A DNA stretch of 64,000 nt, taken from NCBI GenBank assembly GCA_033182465.1, contig CP137326.1, forward strand, positions 1,054,001 to 1,118,000, in the 5' to 3' direction. Of the stretch, positions 45,683-59,707 are shown piece by piece. Numbering within the stretch: position 1 is the first letter of the stretch; every line of letters starts with the position of its first letter. Made by a program: the position numbers and the translations under genes. The notes below the pieces were generated by a model. That model did no database searches, was not told the origin of the DNA, and saw only the letters and a list, made by a program, of their open reading frames with translations. Source of the stretch: Sanghuangporus weigelae (lineage: Eukaryota; Basidiomycota; Agaricomycetes; Hymenochaetales; Hymenochaetaceae).

Positions 45683-48600
45683 TCAGAATGGGCCACCTCC
45701 ACCACTCTGGGATTCCTGGTCCGACGCAGCAACACCGTACCCGAAAAACCGGGAGTCTTCCAAAATAGTACGACACGGCGCGAGATCCTCGGATATTAGT
45801 GGGAGAATGCTCTCGTCACCCGTGGAGGAGCGCATGTTGTAGCTGACATCGAAATCCGTATCGAAGAACGAGCCTGTTGGAAACGTTGATAGCGAGTCAA
45901 AGGAGAAGGGGGAATCGAATGGGTCAGTCAGCGTTTCTGCCAGTTCGCCGTTGCTTAGATCCGATGGGAAAGCTTCCAGCTCGGCATTAAACGATGCATG
46001 AAGACCGTTGAGGGTTTCAGTCCGATGCCGTAGGTCCGATCGCTCGCGACTGTTGGAATACGTCTCTGGAGGAAGATGAAGCGCGCTTGGGCCAATGATT
46101 TGTGATCGTGGATTTCCGGGAATAACCTGTGCATCGCGATATTGCAAAGACTGGTGTGCCAAGTTCTGAGAACCGCTGATCTTACCGGATAAACTTGGGT
46201 CTCCCAAGGATTGACCTCCCAACGGAAATGAGGCATTTTCGACTGGACTGGGTTGGCTATGGCTGAGGGATCTGGGACGAGACCTGTTTCCACATACCGC
46301 GGAAGACTGCTGAGCAACGCTTCCGGGGCGTACATTGTCAAGGAGGCCTGCCGACGTTGTCGACGTTGAGGAATGCGAATATTCGGATATCAATTTGGAC
46401 GTATTGTTGATGACACCTAATTCGCTTTGAGGCATCACCCCAGTACCATTGACAACGGTCAATCTGTTCTCATCGTCCAGTGCAGGAGGTCGGTTCGGTA
46501 TCAGGGACTGAAGTGACGATCCATTATTACCATAGTTGCTAAGCGCTTCGTATGCCCGGTCACGCAAGTGCAACACCGAAGGCTGACAGAGAAGCCACAC
46601 AGTGTGAGAAAGTCAAAAACCCAGGTAGAGACAAACGCACCAACAGCTCCTTCACTATCGGATGTATCTGCACTCTCTCTAACATGTTGACAGAGAGGCT
46701 GAATTCCGTAAAAGCTTGAGGTGCGAGAGCGGATGATGTCCCGCATGCAGCGACCGTACCCAATAGCACGGTTGCAGAAAGCGCATGAGACCATATCGGC
46801 CAAATTCTCACAACGAAATGACCACAATCATTCATGAGTCCTTCTAAGGCTCGAAGTATCTTCACTGCACTCAGGTATGCAGTCAGAAAGGAAGGCGCAA
46901 AGCGACTCTTCGTCGGATCCGCGGGGTTCTCGATCAATGCACGCACAAAGAAATTGCGATGCAGTAGCAGCAGAGCTAAATCAAGCGGTCATCTCACACT
47001 CATAGGCATTCCTGCGAGCAAAGGAAGCAAGCTTACGCGATTCCTTTATCATAATAAGCAATAATCTCCTTAATGCACTTTGCGTGCTTCCGTCTGGGCT
47101 GATATTTGTTGTTGGGCTGAAAATTTTGTCTTTGCCGAATTCGCGGATTTTCTGGTCGACATTTAGGATTTCGGAGTACTTCAGCGCACGAGCGGAACAG
47201 AGTTTGTCCACTACGTCAGCCATGACTTCCTTTGAAAATTGGTATTGGATTTCCCAAACTGGAGAGCATGCCATGTGGATTAGAAGATAGCAAATACAAC
47301 AATTGAACAAAAAAAAAAATACCGCTCGGCAATTTCGTTCCATCCTCAGTGAAGGTGGCATCCATATCTTCAGGAAGCTCGCAGTCAATGACCGATGGAT
47401 GAATTGACATTGGTCTGCCTGTGCCAACACTCTGGACGAGAAGTAAGGCTCTTGAATCTTGCGAAAACAGATTTGGCGCACCTTCCATGCATCCATAGTA
47501 TAGAGACCCCAAAACAAAAGCCTTCTTCGTTTTACTTGTTTCGGAGGCAGCTTGAAGTGGGTCGGATCTCTATCTGTTTCGGTGTGGTCGTGTCAATAAG
47601 CGTGCAAAACGATATCAAGCGTATACTTGGTACTGACGTAAGCCTATCTGTTCGGTGGATGGTCGTCAACACAGCTCTTCGAGGTGAAGGAAGGAAAAAA
47701 CTTACGCTAACAGCAAGCGACATGGAATAGCTGATCATCTTGCAGGTACCTTCGAGTGAGTTTCTCCGGCAAGAGAAGATATCATACGATGCAATAATTG
47801 CAAGGGCTTGTATGGTTTGCAAACTGGTGCCGTCAAAAATAGATCTGAGACTGAATCCCATCCAAGCTAGACGATAATATAGATCAGCCTCTTCATTCCA
47901 TGGCGGTAACGTCAGATCCGCGACTGCTCCACAGGCAAAAATAGCGAAAAGTAGAGTGAGGCTATGAGGATCTGCCTGAACATTCCCGGATGAAGAACTT
48001 CGCTTTTTGTAAAATAAAGGAAGAAGTTCTTCCATTATTTGTTCTCGATCGACCGTTTTTACAAACCAGGAGGTGTTTTCAAGGTATGCTTCAACAAGCG
48101 CAGATGCTCGTTCGAATGAAGGAAGCTTCTCTTGAGTTCGCTCCCGAATCTCTTGGGTCGGGAGATATAGTGGGCTGAAAGGGAAGGCCTCTCGCGGATA
48201 GGACGTAGGCGACATTAGCGAAGAGTGCATTCTGTATTGCATTCCTCCGGCTGCTCCAAGTTTCTTCGGTCTGTTAGTTTATTCGTCTGACGGAAACACG
48301 ACAAAAGCTTACGAGGACAGACTCCTGTTGACACAATGAGGAAAAATGCAAGCCGTTACTAGCCAATGACAGAAAGACATACATCTGCTCCAATATACGT
48401 TTCTACACCCCGTTCCAGAATCGATAAAGTTCCAAAGGAATCGACAATGTCTTCATCAGGTTCGCCAGCCTCTCTCGTTGCTGGTGGCGGCTGCTCGAGG
48501 TGGTTTTTTATCCTCAGGAGATCTTCAGACAGAAGGGGATGACGTGCAGATCCAGATGCGGAGCTATGAGCGATCTGTAAGGCGTCCTCGAGCTCTCGGA

Positions 48601-49135
48601 TTCTCCTGCTCATTTGCATCAACCTCTGCAGCCGCACGTCTTTACCTCGTAGGGCATTTCGAGTAAGATTGGAAGGTGAAAGAGTTCCTGGACGTTGTCG
48701 CATGAGACAGCCATCACGACATTCTGGAGAAAAACACACCGTTTGGACATATCTCTTGACACCCCTTTCGTATGCAGGTGCTGCACGGTATCTGAAGACA
48801 ACAGTCTATAAGCTAAACATGCCTGGAACGCTTTGTCGAATTACGCGTACTACTTTATTACACTTCAGTTTGTGTCTATATATATGATGGGCAAAGAAGA
48901 TCAAACAGCCAAGAACTTGGGGAGATCCTCACCGCCGGCATTCAGCACAAGAAATTTCACCCCTTTCTCGGCGTTTCTGAGTTCCAAAGTTAGATGCACT
49001 GGATTGTGCAGTAGAGTTGAGACGAACCTCGATTGAGTCTTTGCCTTTAGGATTTTTCCATGCAAAGGGCATTCTGTTGTCTGACGGTGGGCCTGCTGCA
49101 AGACACGGAGGTGAAGGTGGTTTGAGGGCTCGCAA
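45683..49135 (-). CDS. Zn2Cys6 fungal transcription factor with fungal_trans domain
   Basis: Nuclear regulator with the same layout as the left-edge gene. The zinc cluster is assembled from tiny exons: SCAECRR (exon ending 48933), HKLKCNK (48875-48854) and IPCSTCIRKGCQEICPN (48791-48740). A coiled-coil follows (RIRELEDALQIAH, then HPLLSEDLLRIKNHLEQ) in exon 48723-48383. A 12-nt micro-exon (48324-48313) encodes ESVL. The middle homology region includes LTLPPWNEEADLYYRLAWMG, SLQTIQALAIIASYDIFSCR and GTCKMISYSMSLAVS, typical of the fungal_trans domain. The C-terminal third is Ser/Asn-rich with acidic patches, likely activating. The start is at 49135 or, more conservatively, at 49072. It is divergent from the cdc11 gene. 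Target genes are unknown. Confidence 0.9.
48313..48324 (-). other. 12-nt micro-exon in the Zn2Cys6 gene
   Basis: Four codons (ESVL) between a 58-nt upstream intron and a 49-nt downstream intron. Both have GT and AG ends, and inclusion keeps the frame between YIGAD and KLGAAGG. Confidence 0.6.
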
Positions 49136-50443
49136 TCAGCGACATCGGTGCCGTCTCATCTCAGCCGCGGTGCCGGATATTATAAGATACAATAAATTTC
49201 CTTCCGGCTTTGATATCCGGAACGTCATGAAAGTGCTGTCAAACCAGGAGTTGATCGGACATGGTAAGCAACGCTAAGCTAAGATAAAGGATTATGTAAT
49301 TGCACCACATACCGTGAGTACTCAGCATTCTCTTCGTAATTCTAACTGTTTTACTATGTTCGCATTTGCCTGGTCTGATAAACTCTATAGGAAAGCTATA
49401 CGAAAGTGAACTATGCAATGCACGAACACATACAGTGGATTGAACCTTGGCGCCTTGCCGGCTGATATAGAAAAGTTACCGTCTATCCGGACTGTCCATT
49501 AGCACTCGATCAGTGAGATACTCCTTCCAAGTTGGCATGAAAGATGGTGTACCGAATGAAATCAACCTCGTCAACTAACAAGAGGAAGCTCCGGGGAACC
49601 TTTTGCGGCTAAGTACATGGACCTAGTCGTGTTCAGTATCGATGTATCTGTTTGGGATGCTCTTAGCGATATGCTCCGCATTTTTAATCTTATGACGGAC
49701 TTCATTTTCACCAGCACTTTATTGACTTAAGGTGAGTAAAATGACGACCGGAGTCGTGTTATGGAGATTCGTAATCCGCATAAAGTAAAGGATCACATCC
49801 GTCGATTTAGGAGGTCCAATGCCTTCACGAATAGTGCCTCCGCCCGGAATTCAATGATAACAATGTATCGGGAAACAACACCGGAGAGGCAAATATTTCT
49901 CAGCACTTGGGTAGATCTTCAAGTTACCTTGGTGTAATTCGACGAGTGGGCCCAGAAGTAAAGAACCCAATATCGAAAAGGATATCTGATGGATTTCATA
50001 AACCAGCATCTTGCTGTCGACTTCTTCATTTTCGGAGACGCCCCGTGCCAGGTAAGAAAAGGCTTCGCATGACCTTAATTAATCGTTCATATCTAAATAG
50101 CCCTTACAGAGGTCGAGTATTACAAGTACAAGTATTAGCATGACGCTCCAACCGACTGAGCTAAAATGCCAATAAGTCCAATTTCGTAAAAGTAAAAATC
50201 GAACAGTCTGCCAGGGAGTTGCTGAAACTCTCTCTGAGCATATACATTTGATCATATTCCTTCACAAAACGCATATACATACAATCTTGAGCTTGAAAAG
50301 GCGCGGGTACGCCGGGTAGAGACAGTCAATATGGATTACGTAAGAGACACGTCCACACGTGACATGACACGACGCGTTGTTTGTTTCTTGCGTGTGCAAA
50401 TGCCATCACTAGCTTTCACATCGACAAAGAGGCACTCCACGAC
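49136..50443. other. Divergent intergenic region between Zn2Cys6 gene and cdc11 gene
   Basis: About 1.3 kb holding the promoters of both genes and a tRNA-like fragment at 50125-50170. Other short frames carry no signatures. Confidence 0.5.
50125..50170 (-). tRNA. tRNA-like 5' half (probable tRNA relic)
   Basis: On the minus strand the sequence starts GGCATTTTAGCTCAGTCGGT and continues TGGAGCG. That is a good acceptor 5' strand, an A-box and a closed D-arm (GCTC pairing with GAGC). It resembles the 5' half of an Ile-type tRNA, with CTAAT in the anticodon-loop position. Downstream I find no matching anticodon-stem 3' strand, no T-arm and no AAATGCC to pair with the acceptor. It looks like a truncated tRNA gene or a tRNA-derived repeat rather than a working tRNA. 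Confidence 0.45.
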
Positions 50444-53400
50444 ATGGGGCCAGAAGGCAAGCCCGCTCCTGCATGGCAGACCGATGACTTGGCCGACGAA
50501 TGGATTGAGGATGACGACGATGTTGAAGAAATGAACGAGCCAGCGTCACGACAACCACAACAAGGAACGCGAACTATACACATCGATGCACAGGGGTCAT
50601 GTAATTTCGGAACGTCCAATATCTGCTCGGACCGTGCTTGCGAAGCGACCGAGCAAACTACACAAGTCGGTACATTTGTCGTACATTCGGACTTACCATC
50701 TGTGCATTTGCCACAGACACCAGCGCTGGGAAAGAAGGGCGGGATAAAAGATATATTCAGTCCGTTGCAGCTCGAGCGCCTGTTTGAACCACCTTCTCCT
50801 CCGAAGTCATCGCCTCCGTCCACTCCGACACCCCAACAATGCATGGCTTCTACTTCGCATTATCTTATGTCTAGTCGCCCAGCGAAACCGTCAAAACTCT
50901 CGCAAGTTGTTGGCGCATCGACGGGTGACGGCGAAGCAGAGGTGGCAGGTCAGGCCGATAAGCAGGAAGATAGGCCAGCCGGGACTGAAATCCCAACAAT
51001 CATCACGTTTGGTCAAGCAAAATCAAGTCCGGATTGTCGGTTCACTTTCTCTGTCCCGCGTTCTACACAGCGCTTTCCAGCGCGTGTAAACTTCGGCACG
51101 CCCGTTGCTTTATCCTCTACACCCAATAATAAAAGCCACAATCGACTGGCACAGAAGACTCCTTTCTCTACTTCCCAACCGCATGCGGAACATCAACTGA
51201 ATCCTAATGACTCCCGTCTTCGTCTGTTTCAGTTCCAATATGACACATTCACGCGAGAGCATCTTTCAGCCATCGTCGATTCATTTGGTGTTAGTTCTCC
51301 GTCTAATGCCAGTAACAGCAGGCAGAGCGCAGGCACGATGCTTCCTATATCGCCTTCGAAGCAAGACGAACGTGAAGGCGTTGAGACATTCTCGCGTTTA
51401 CGAGCGGCAAAGAGGCTTAAGCTCACTCCACCATCAGAGCTTATCCCTGTCGGAACACTGCAGCCTGCTTCTCAAGTTCAGCGATTAGCTATGCGAAGGG
51501 ACTATGTGGGAGAAGCGAGGTCTTTCATGCAGAAGATCAAACGAGCGCGAGGTCTGTCTCTCGTATCTGCTGCCGATGTACAAGATCAAGGATCCGTCTG
51601 TCCTCAACCTCTTGTGGACTGTAAGTGAAAAAAAGTAACGAGTTTTCATTTCTAACCTCCGACCACTTTAGCCGCTAACACTCGCGTACTTAGCACACGC
51701 TCCGACAGACTGTTGTCTTTAGAATCATCCTCCACTGCTACTATGAACACAGAAAATGCACTCGCAAGCAAAACGTCATCGATGGCATACAGGAAGCAGG
51801 CTGAGGATCTCATGGCGAAGATAAAGGGTGATCCTCAAGTAGCTTCAGGAAGAAGTGACACGTCTCTCATCAGCCAGAAAAGTGAGGAAGACGTTCCGAG
51901 AATACGATCTTGGGCGCCATCTCCGGAGACGAGGCCAGTATCTCCAGTAGCGAGGTGCCTTGAGAATAAGGAGAACCTGGACCCAGATATTGATCACGAT
52001 CCACCTTCGTATGCGGCCAGCATTGCACTTAACAAAGATCAATTAAGCAATCCATTTATGGTGGGGAATCAACCACAGACCCTCGCAAATTCGAATCGCC
52101 AGGGAATTGTCGTGATGCCAGTAACGATCCCCAAGGAAATCTCGCCTGCGATAGCCGACAGAATCCGTTCTCCCAATCCTACTTTCCTGGCGCCGCCGGC
52201 AGGACTTGGGAACGCACGCTTTCCAGCTCAACTACGCAGCGCAAGTATAAACGAGGATCTCAACCGCCTTGTTTCAACAGGAAGCACAGTGACCACTGCG
52301 ACGACATTAACAGTTGGCAGTGCCGATTCATGCGTAAAACATGCTGGCCCGCAAATGGTTCGCATTGCACCCGCTGATTTACCGTCAATACCGGAGCGCG
52401 TTGGTGGTATGATATTCGATCGGTCACTTGGACGATGGATGAAAGAAAGAGGACCGTCGGATAAGACTGCAACACGGTCATCTGTGCGACGAAGTTCTCA
52501 GGGGTCGATACCAGGCATGGAAGGCTTCACGGAAAGCGAAGATCCATTCAGAGACATCGAGAGTCTGCACGACGGAGAATCTAACTATTCTCCTCCTGAA
52601 GATATCGCAGATGCCGGGTTAGACGAGATCAATCGTAGTCAAGACGAAAATGACGGGACCGAGGACATGCATATCATAAGTTCTGATTCTGATTCGTTTG
52701 ATGATTCAGAAGATGCTCGAGTATCGACGTTCACATTTGACCGTCCCCCGACCGGCATAGTACAAGTTATGACAGGGCAGGAAGATGATCTAGGCGAAAG
52801 TGATGGAGATGCTGTTACTTTAGAATCAGAGGATGGGAGTGAGGTGGACGATGGCGAACCTCCACATGGAAAAGGGGACGAAGGACTTTACGACAACATG
52901 GCTTCCATGTCAATCCAAGAAGATCAACCCGAATTCGAAGAGGGTATATCGATGGCATTCGTAGATGCAAAGGCCGAGCATCAGCGCGGTAACACAGATC
53001 CAGCCCGTTTCAGGAATCAACCTAACAGCATGATAACGCCTATCAAGCCACACAGACGGGTGGCGCAGCCTCCTCGGCCGGCGTTGAAGAGCGCTAGTGT
53101 TACTCCTATCAGTAAGGGAGGTCGTTCTGTAAGCTTCTCTGACGGAAGGAAGGAAGGAAAGATAATCGGACTCCACCCTGATCAAGGACGGTCAGAGATA
53201 GCAAGCCGTGCATTCAACGTGCCACAGGCGGTTAATCTTGCGGCGACCTCTGCGCGGTCGAAACGTATAATGGAGATGTTGGATGACTTGGAAGAGTCAT
53301 GTAGGTCTCCTGTCCAAGTCTTATGATTAAATACTGACAACCTCATCCAAGTGCTTGATGATGAACAGCAGAATGCTGGTCAACAATACATGATGGCGGA

Positions 53401-55967
53401 GACCATGCCGCATATTCCTCTTGGCGTACAGCAAGACGAGGGTCAATTAGCCGTCGCGTCTCCTCGTTCCTTTGCGAGGTCCCGGACTATTCGTCGTCCA
53501 GGGCAATCTAGTCCTCGTAGGGTAAACACCTCATCGCGAGCAAATGCAACTTTCCTCACTGAATGTTCATTCGGAGTCGCGCATGATCGTCTCGTTGAGG
53601 TCATTACAGACGTGCAGCCCTTTGAGCCTTACTGGGATTCATTGACAGCACTGGACCTTTCAAGTAAAAGGCTTGATAGCGTTGCTCGATTGAAAGAGTT
53701 CCTTCCGAAACTTGATTCTCTTAGTCTGTACGTCACGCCACGCTAATAGCTTTTCGCTGGTCGCTGACAATGTATCCACATTTTAGGAACGATAACCTAT
53801 TATCTTGGCTGAGTGGTATTCCCGGTACCGTACGAACTCTCTCAGTTGCTTCAAACGCGTACGTGTGTCATATTATGCTTTTCTCCATCTATTCTCACTT
53901 GTTGTATGTACAAGTCTCACGAGCTTAACGTCCTTTGGGCACTTGAAGAACTTAGAAAATCTAGATATCAGCCACAATGACATAGATTCCTTACAGCGTA
54001 TGACCTTGTTCAGCTCTAGTGCTCCGTCGGACTGACTTTATTTGTAGAATTGAAGTGCCTGAGCCACCTCCGCGAACTTAGAGCAGACGGGAACAAGATC
54101 ACGGAATTGGACGGCTTGGAGGACTTTGACGGTCTCCTGAAACTCAGTCTAGAAAGCAACCAGCTGCGTGAAGCTCATTTAGCCAAGTTTCGATGGTGAA
54201 GTATCTTCAATAAATTGTCAACCTCAAGCTTGACGATAACTGGTTTCCAAGGTCTCGACTTGAGCTCTTAAATTTGAACAACAATCAGATTGAGACTGTA
54301 ACCGGTCTTGATGCTGCTCCTGCTCTCGTTTCGTTAAATCTAGGTTCGATAGCCTCAATTTTGTCTGTCGTCTATGCCTCTGATTATCTCTTAGATAACA
54401 ACTTCCTCTCATCCCTCGACCAGACGGAAGATGTGGCCGAGCAGGATCGTGTTAAAAGTCGGGACCTCCGCATTTTACACAAACTTCGTACACTTCGCCT
54501 GAGCGGAAATAGACTCAGATATCTCAACGTGGCTCGTTTCCCCAACCTGCGTACTTTGTACGTGGACAATAATTGTTTGGCTGACGGGAGACCCGTTCAG
54601 CAAGGACAAGGTCAAAGAAGATTGCCGCGGAGGCTCTGTGGCCTTCACCGTCTCTGCAAGCTTGAGAATTTCAGCGCGCGGAATCAAAACGCTGCTCGTG
54701 TGCGTGATTCTGGCTTGTGAGTATTTCGTGTCGTCCACCGCGTCCGCTCGTGTTCGAGTCATTCACATTTTTTATGTTTCAACAGGCAACTGCAAACTGG
54801 CGAAGTACGGGACATAAAACGCTTGTATCTCTCAGGTGACTTTTCCCGAAATTCGTTTTATAGACGCTAGCGGTGTGCTGATTTGAAAATTTGATCACAG
54901 GGAATCCTTTGCCGCTTCTATTCGGTACAGATACGCAAGCATGCTACAACCTCGTTTACCTGGAGCTTGCGGCTTGCCGACTTACTTCACTACCGGCCGA
55001 GTTTTCTTCACTTCTGCCGAACATCCGCGCCCTGAATCTCAACTACAATTTCCTGGAGTCTGATGAAATTGTTCGAGGCCTGGTTGGACTTAAGCGCCTA
55101 CGAAAATTGACGATCGTCGGTAACCGTATGACAGGTACAAAGGTCCTTGTGAAGATGCTCAGCGTAATGGGGCAAGATATCGAGATGCTAGATTTCAGGT
55201 ACGTGCGACTGCATGTTTTGTTCTGCAATTACCTCCGCTTCTATGAGATAGCCTCAGTATGGCTAGTCCACGCCGAGGAACTTGTCTTCTGCCATTGAAG
55301 GCGCATAAACTGTGACGCTTCAGTTGATCATGCGATGAAAAGATGCGATTCTTTCTTCCTCAGATGAGAATTATTGCGATTGCTTCATTCCATTGAACTT
55401 CTTCAGGTGCAACTAGAAGATACTCACATGCCGTTTTGTCGTATCAGGATGAACCCATGTACTCTTGGCTGGTACCTGCCGTTACTCGTGCAGGATAAGG
55501 ATAATGGGGCTCTTCTGCAACCTTCGGAACCTCTGAAGGAAAAGCATCACGCTCCGTTCACTTCGGCGCTTCCACCAACAGGAAGGTTATCTGCGGAAGT
55601 CCCCGAAGGCTCGGAGGAAGCTGCTAAACGGAGAAGCGGTGTTGTTCCATCATTGCCATCATCAGGAGCAGATAGTCCAGTGGGGATCGGGTACCGGACC
55701 GCATGCAGTAGCGGGAAGAACAACAAACGCTGCGCATCACAGTGGGAAGCTCTCGATGCCCAATTTCGTCGAGGACTCCCTGATAAAGCGTACGCAGGTC
55801 GTTTGGCATACCGAGGCTTAATTATGCGCGCTTGCCCTCGGATTAGTGTCCTGGATGGTGTACGAATATCTGAAAAGGAGAGGAGAAAGGCCGAGGCCCT
55901 TCTGAAGCGTGTTTTGAAAGAAACAATGGTTGCTGGCGTACCATCTCGCGCCCTGGGACAACGATGA
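50444..55967 (+). CDS. cdc11: Septation initiation network scaffold, Cdc11/Nud1-like
   Basis: Spindle-pole-body scaffold of the septation/mitotic-exit network; it recruits the kinase cascade controlling cytokinesis. The N-terminus has the family opening PAPAWQTDDLADEWIEDDDD. A very long disordered region rich in Ser/Pro/Asp follows, with the conserved IPERVGGMIFDRSLGRWMKE segment and acidic blocks. The C-terminal leucine-rich repeats include LTALDLSSKRLDSVARLKEF, HLKNLENLDISHNDIDSL, HLRELRADGNKITELDG, ELLNLNNNQIETVTGLD, LRTLRLSGNRLRYLNVARF, LVYLELAACRLTSLPAEF and NIRALNLNYNFLESDEIV. The end RACPRISVLDGVRISEKERR is the usual cap of this family. Exons are large in the N-terminal half, with many introns of about 50-60 nt in the repeat region. 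The start at 50444 fits the family; a short upstream coding extension cannot be excluded. Confidence 0.92.
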
Positions 55968-58900
55968 TATACCTCTTTCATACTGTCGGCCCGCAACGGG
56001 CATGGTGCGATGGTGTTATCGGTACTACTCTTCAAAATATTCTCCGGTCGGCGGGGACAGAACCAGGAGTTCCTTTACGAGGTGGGTTGATGAGGTAGTA
56101 ACTCTAACCACACGGTTCATTGCAAACACCGTCTAACCATCGAGGGGAATGCACTTCAGCCTCATCAGCTTTCTTCCTATCCTGGTTTGTGCAGTCATGG
56201 AATACGAGGCGACGATTGTTCGGCCAAGCATCATCCAACCATGTTCTACGGTCTCATCATATCATAATGTGGAGTATCCTTCGCCTCCGACCAATCGCCT
56301 CTTCTCTACTTGGCTGTTTCACACAGATCCTACTCAGATATTTCATCTCACTATTGTTGTATGTTTCATATACCTGTACGTTATTCCACCTTTAGGATTT
56401 CAGTGCCCTTCTCTTTCATCTTTTGGGTATTTTGCGCAGTCCCAGTTTTTCTTTGTCCCTTCACGTCGCATCTTGTATATCGTTTCCACCAAAGGCACAG
56501 GACTGCTACATTTATCATCAATCTATTGTATCATTTTAGTAGAGATAGAATACTATATCGTGTCCTACTTATGTCCTTATCGCATACACCTTGGAGTCCT
56601 CAAGAAGTTCTCCGGAGCAGGTCAGTAGAACTTAAACCCTAGCTCACTCGTATAACATCCGCAGAGGACAGTTCGTTTACGTGATAAAGAACAACATTAC
56701 AATTACTTTGCACGAGGGGAGCGCCGGCTGCTAGTTGATACGAAGAGAGCGTGGAAGCTCAATAATAGTATAAATTATTGGATTTGAAAATCAGTAACCT
56801 CACCCTTGGCGCCTGAGTCTTCATGACGCACCCAAGTATACCAGATCGGTTTCTAGCTGCTCCGAGCATACGCGATTTTGGTCCTTCTAGTGTTCAACAT
56901 CGCTCAACATTGGTCACGTATAAACATAGCTAACTATTCTTAAGCTGACTCGGAAGAGCGTTTCCGAGAATGCCGCGAGAGGCTTCCCGTGATGCGGGTG
57001 GTGAGCCAGTAACAGAAAAGTATGACGATCCATACACCACAGCGCAGCTATTTGCGTCGGATTTGAAATACCGATGAGGATAATAAATCTGAGCGGAGAG
57101 TCGAAACTTGATCCAAGCATCCTTCGTCCTTTTTTCGTCCTCGCTCTCGATTCATAAACATTGCATCACCGCAACATCCTGACACCGGTGGCGCCCCAGG
57201 ATTTAGGCCCGGGCTGAAGCGAACGAGCGAGGAACACACACATTACCATAAAGACTGCTCGACGAAATCTCAAACCGGATTTTGCAATCTTGTTCGTACC
57301 TTTCCTTTAGAATAGATGAGGGCGGAGATCTAAAGATCCGTGTCGAGGATACATACAGTAGTCATAGTGCGCGTGTGTGTGGAAATATGATACCGGTTAT
57401 ACGAAGACCGAATCTCATTCCAGGAGTATAGACGCCAGTAATCAGCCTGGAGCATTTCAAAACTAGACAGTGTAGTACCAAAAGATCCCAGGCCTACAAA
57501 CCTGGAACCGGCGGCTCGACTCAAACAAACAGACGATCAGTCGCTTCGTAACACGGACTTACGAAGCTCGTGAGTAGGGTGTCAGGACTTGACACGAAAG
57601 GCCGACCGACTGGCCGACCATCGATTGATTTGATGAACGAGGCTGTACCTAACCTGGTCCAGCCTGGCCTCTATACAGATCGATACTGAGCGATCTCTGA
57701 GTCTCTGAAACGAAGAGTTTCGAACGTGTATCGTTCGCATCTGTAGAACTTCTCCGGGTTTTGGCGAAATCCGAGTGAAACAAACCAGTCCAGCTCACCG
57801 TAGCATCTGGTAAAGGTAATGCAATTGTAGGGGACCGCGCGACCATCGGACTAGACGCTTGCTGTTTTGTTTCTTTCTTAGTTTACTATTTTTCTTTCGA
57901 CTTTCCTAAAATTGCGCCTTTCCCGTCGGAGAATCATTGCGTTGCGTTATGAGCCGGACAAAGATATCACGCGCGGAGCGAAAATTTGCCTGTAAGCTTG
58001 CATAGGCTCAAAGACATTTCCATCATATGATCGAATCGGAGCACGGGTGCAGAACGGTGAAAGTACGAAAGAGTCGGGCGGGAGAATATGAAGACGAATG
58101 GACGCCACGAAGTGATCACGAACACCGAAGAGCCCTCCTCGTAGGATCTCTTTTCTCTTTCCCAAAGTTAGGTTCTCAGCATTCCGACTTGAGTCAGTTT
58201 CTCCATACGATACCAGGACCTGTATACCAAGGATCGATTTTCTCCGCTTTGCGTTCCATATACAATAAGGTCCCCAAATTACAAGGCAACGCAGAAATCA
58301 AATCAACTGGAATGAAGATGACCGTGACGCTGCGTGTAGCGTAGCGTAAACTCATTCGGAAAGCAATTTCCAATTCCCATCATCGGCAAGTGCCGATCAC
58401 TTGTATTTCCCTAACAGGAAAGGAACTCCCGTCCAATTACTCGTGTTTACCAAAAATGGAGCGATCAGCTCTTTCGCACCGAACACTCATCACTACTCGT
58501 GAAAATAAGTTACCTTGGAGGGAACAAAGTATAGGTGATTAACGATCTGCGGAGCATCTATCTGAGGAAACGGAGTTGTTCCCACTGATGATGAAAGCTA
58601 TGATGCTATTATTGACGAACAAGAGAATGCAGTAGGTGCGGAAGCCACACCAGGTTCAAGGGCCAGGGATATCGGTGTATTTTAAAGGAAGAAGAAGCAT
58701 TTCATAAAGATTCCAGTGAATGGATGGACGCTATCGGAGCTTCTCCCTCGAACATTATTCTATCCAATGGCCAGATAGATATGTAAATGCCCACTGCCCA
58801 GACTAGTGGAAACAAGGTGTTTTTTGGACTAAAACAGGCAAGTCTTCTCAACTTCTTTCTTTACACACTTATTTACGTTACTCAGAGTATATGGCAGGGT

Positions 58901-59707
58901 GGGTTGGTGGGCGGATGAATAGATAAGACTCCAATAGGATAAACACAGGATATCACGTCTGAGAACCCAAGAGGCCAGTACGGACCAAGCTCACAGAAGT
59001 CCCAAATTGATATCGAATTCGAAATTATTAGATGAAATACGGACGCTTTCTCTCACTCAATTGTACGATAGGGTACATCAAATTTCTTCCCAGCTGGATC
59101 GTCAGTTTGTGGATTTTCTTCCCTTCTCATTGACTCAAGGTTCCGTGCCAATAAACGGAACGAAGCAGAATGAGAGAAGAGAAGAAGCCATAGGAAAGAG
59201 CGCTGCTGTTGGAGATGCTTTCTTCTGAAGACGCAATAAGCTCGAGGGATGGCATGATCATCTATTCTCCAACCCGCATCTTATGTGCGATTTGATTTGC
59301 GAAGAGCTACGAACAGGATTCGATCGTTCAAGCGGGTAAGTAAGCTTGACCTTATTGGGTGATGTTGCTCAAACAGGATTGTACAATCTTTCATCAAATA
59401 CTCCAGACCAAATTCTCTCTGATGTTACCTTTACCTTTCTCTTCTCTTCGAGTATCAAAGACGGGAAAAAAGGAAAGCAAAATTAAATAAATGCAATGGT
59501 TATTCTTGATCAAGTGGCGTCTTCGCATCATCTCCGGGCTGGAATGAACAAATGCACTAGCGGAACTGATGCTCCGCAGACCGTGATACGATGCTAGTGG
59601 TGCGCGGGTAAGGAGCAACCACTCAGTTTATCTCATCTCACTTGATGCTGGGGAAGAAATAGTTCTCACTTTCCACGACGATTCTGATATGCTCCATCAA
59701 GCAGGAA

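Noticed and set aside
56149-56628. 159-codon plus-strand frame after the cdc11 gene
   Set aside because: Pyrimidine-rich and hydrophobic throughout, with no signature; likely 3' untranslated sequence with a chance open frame.
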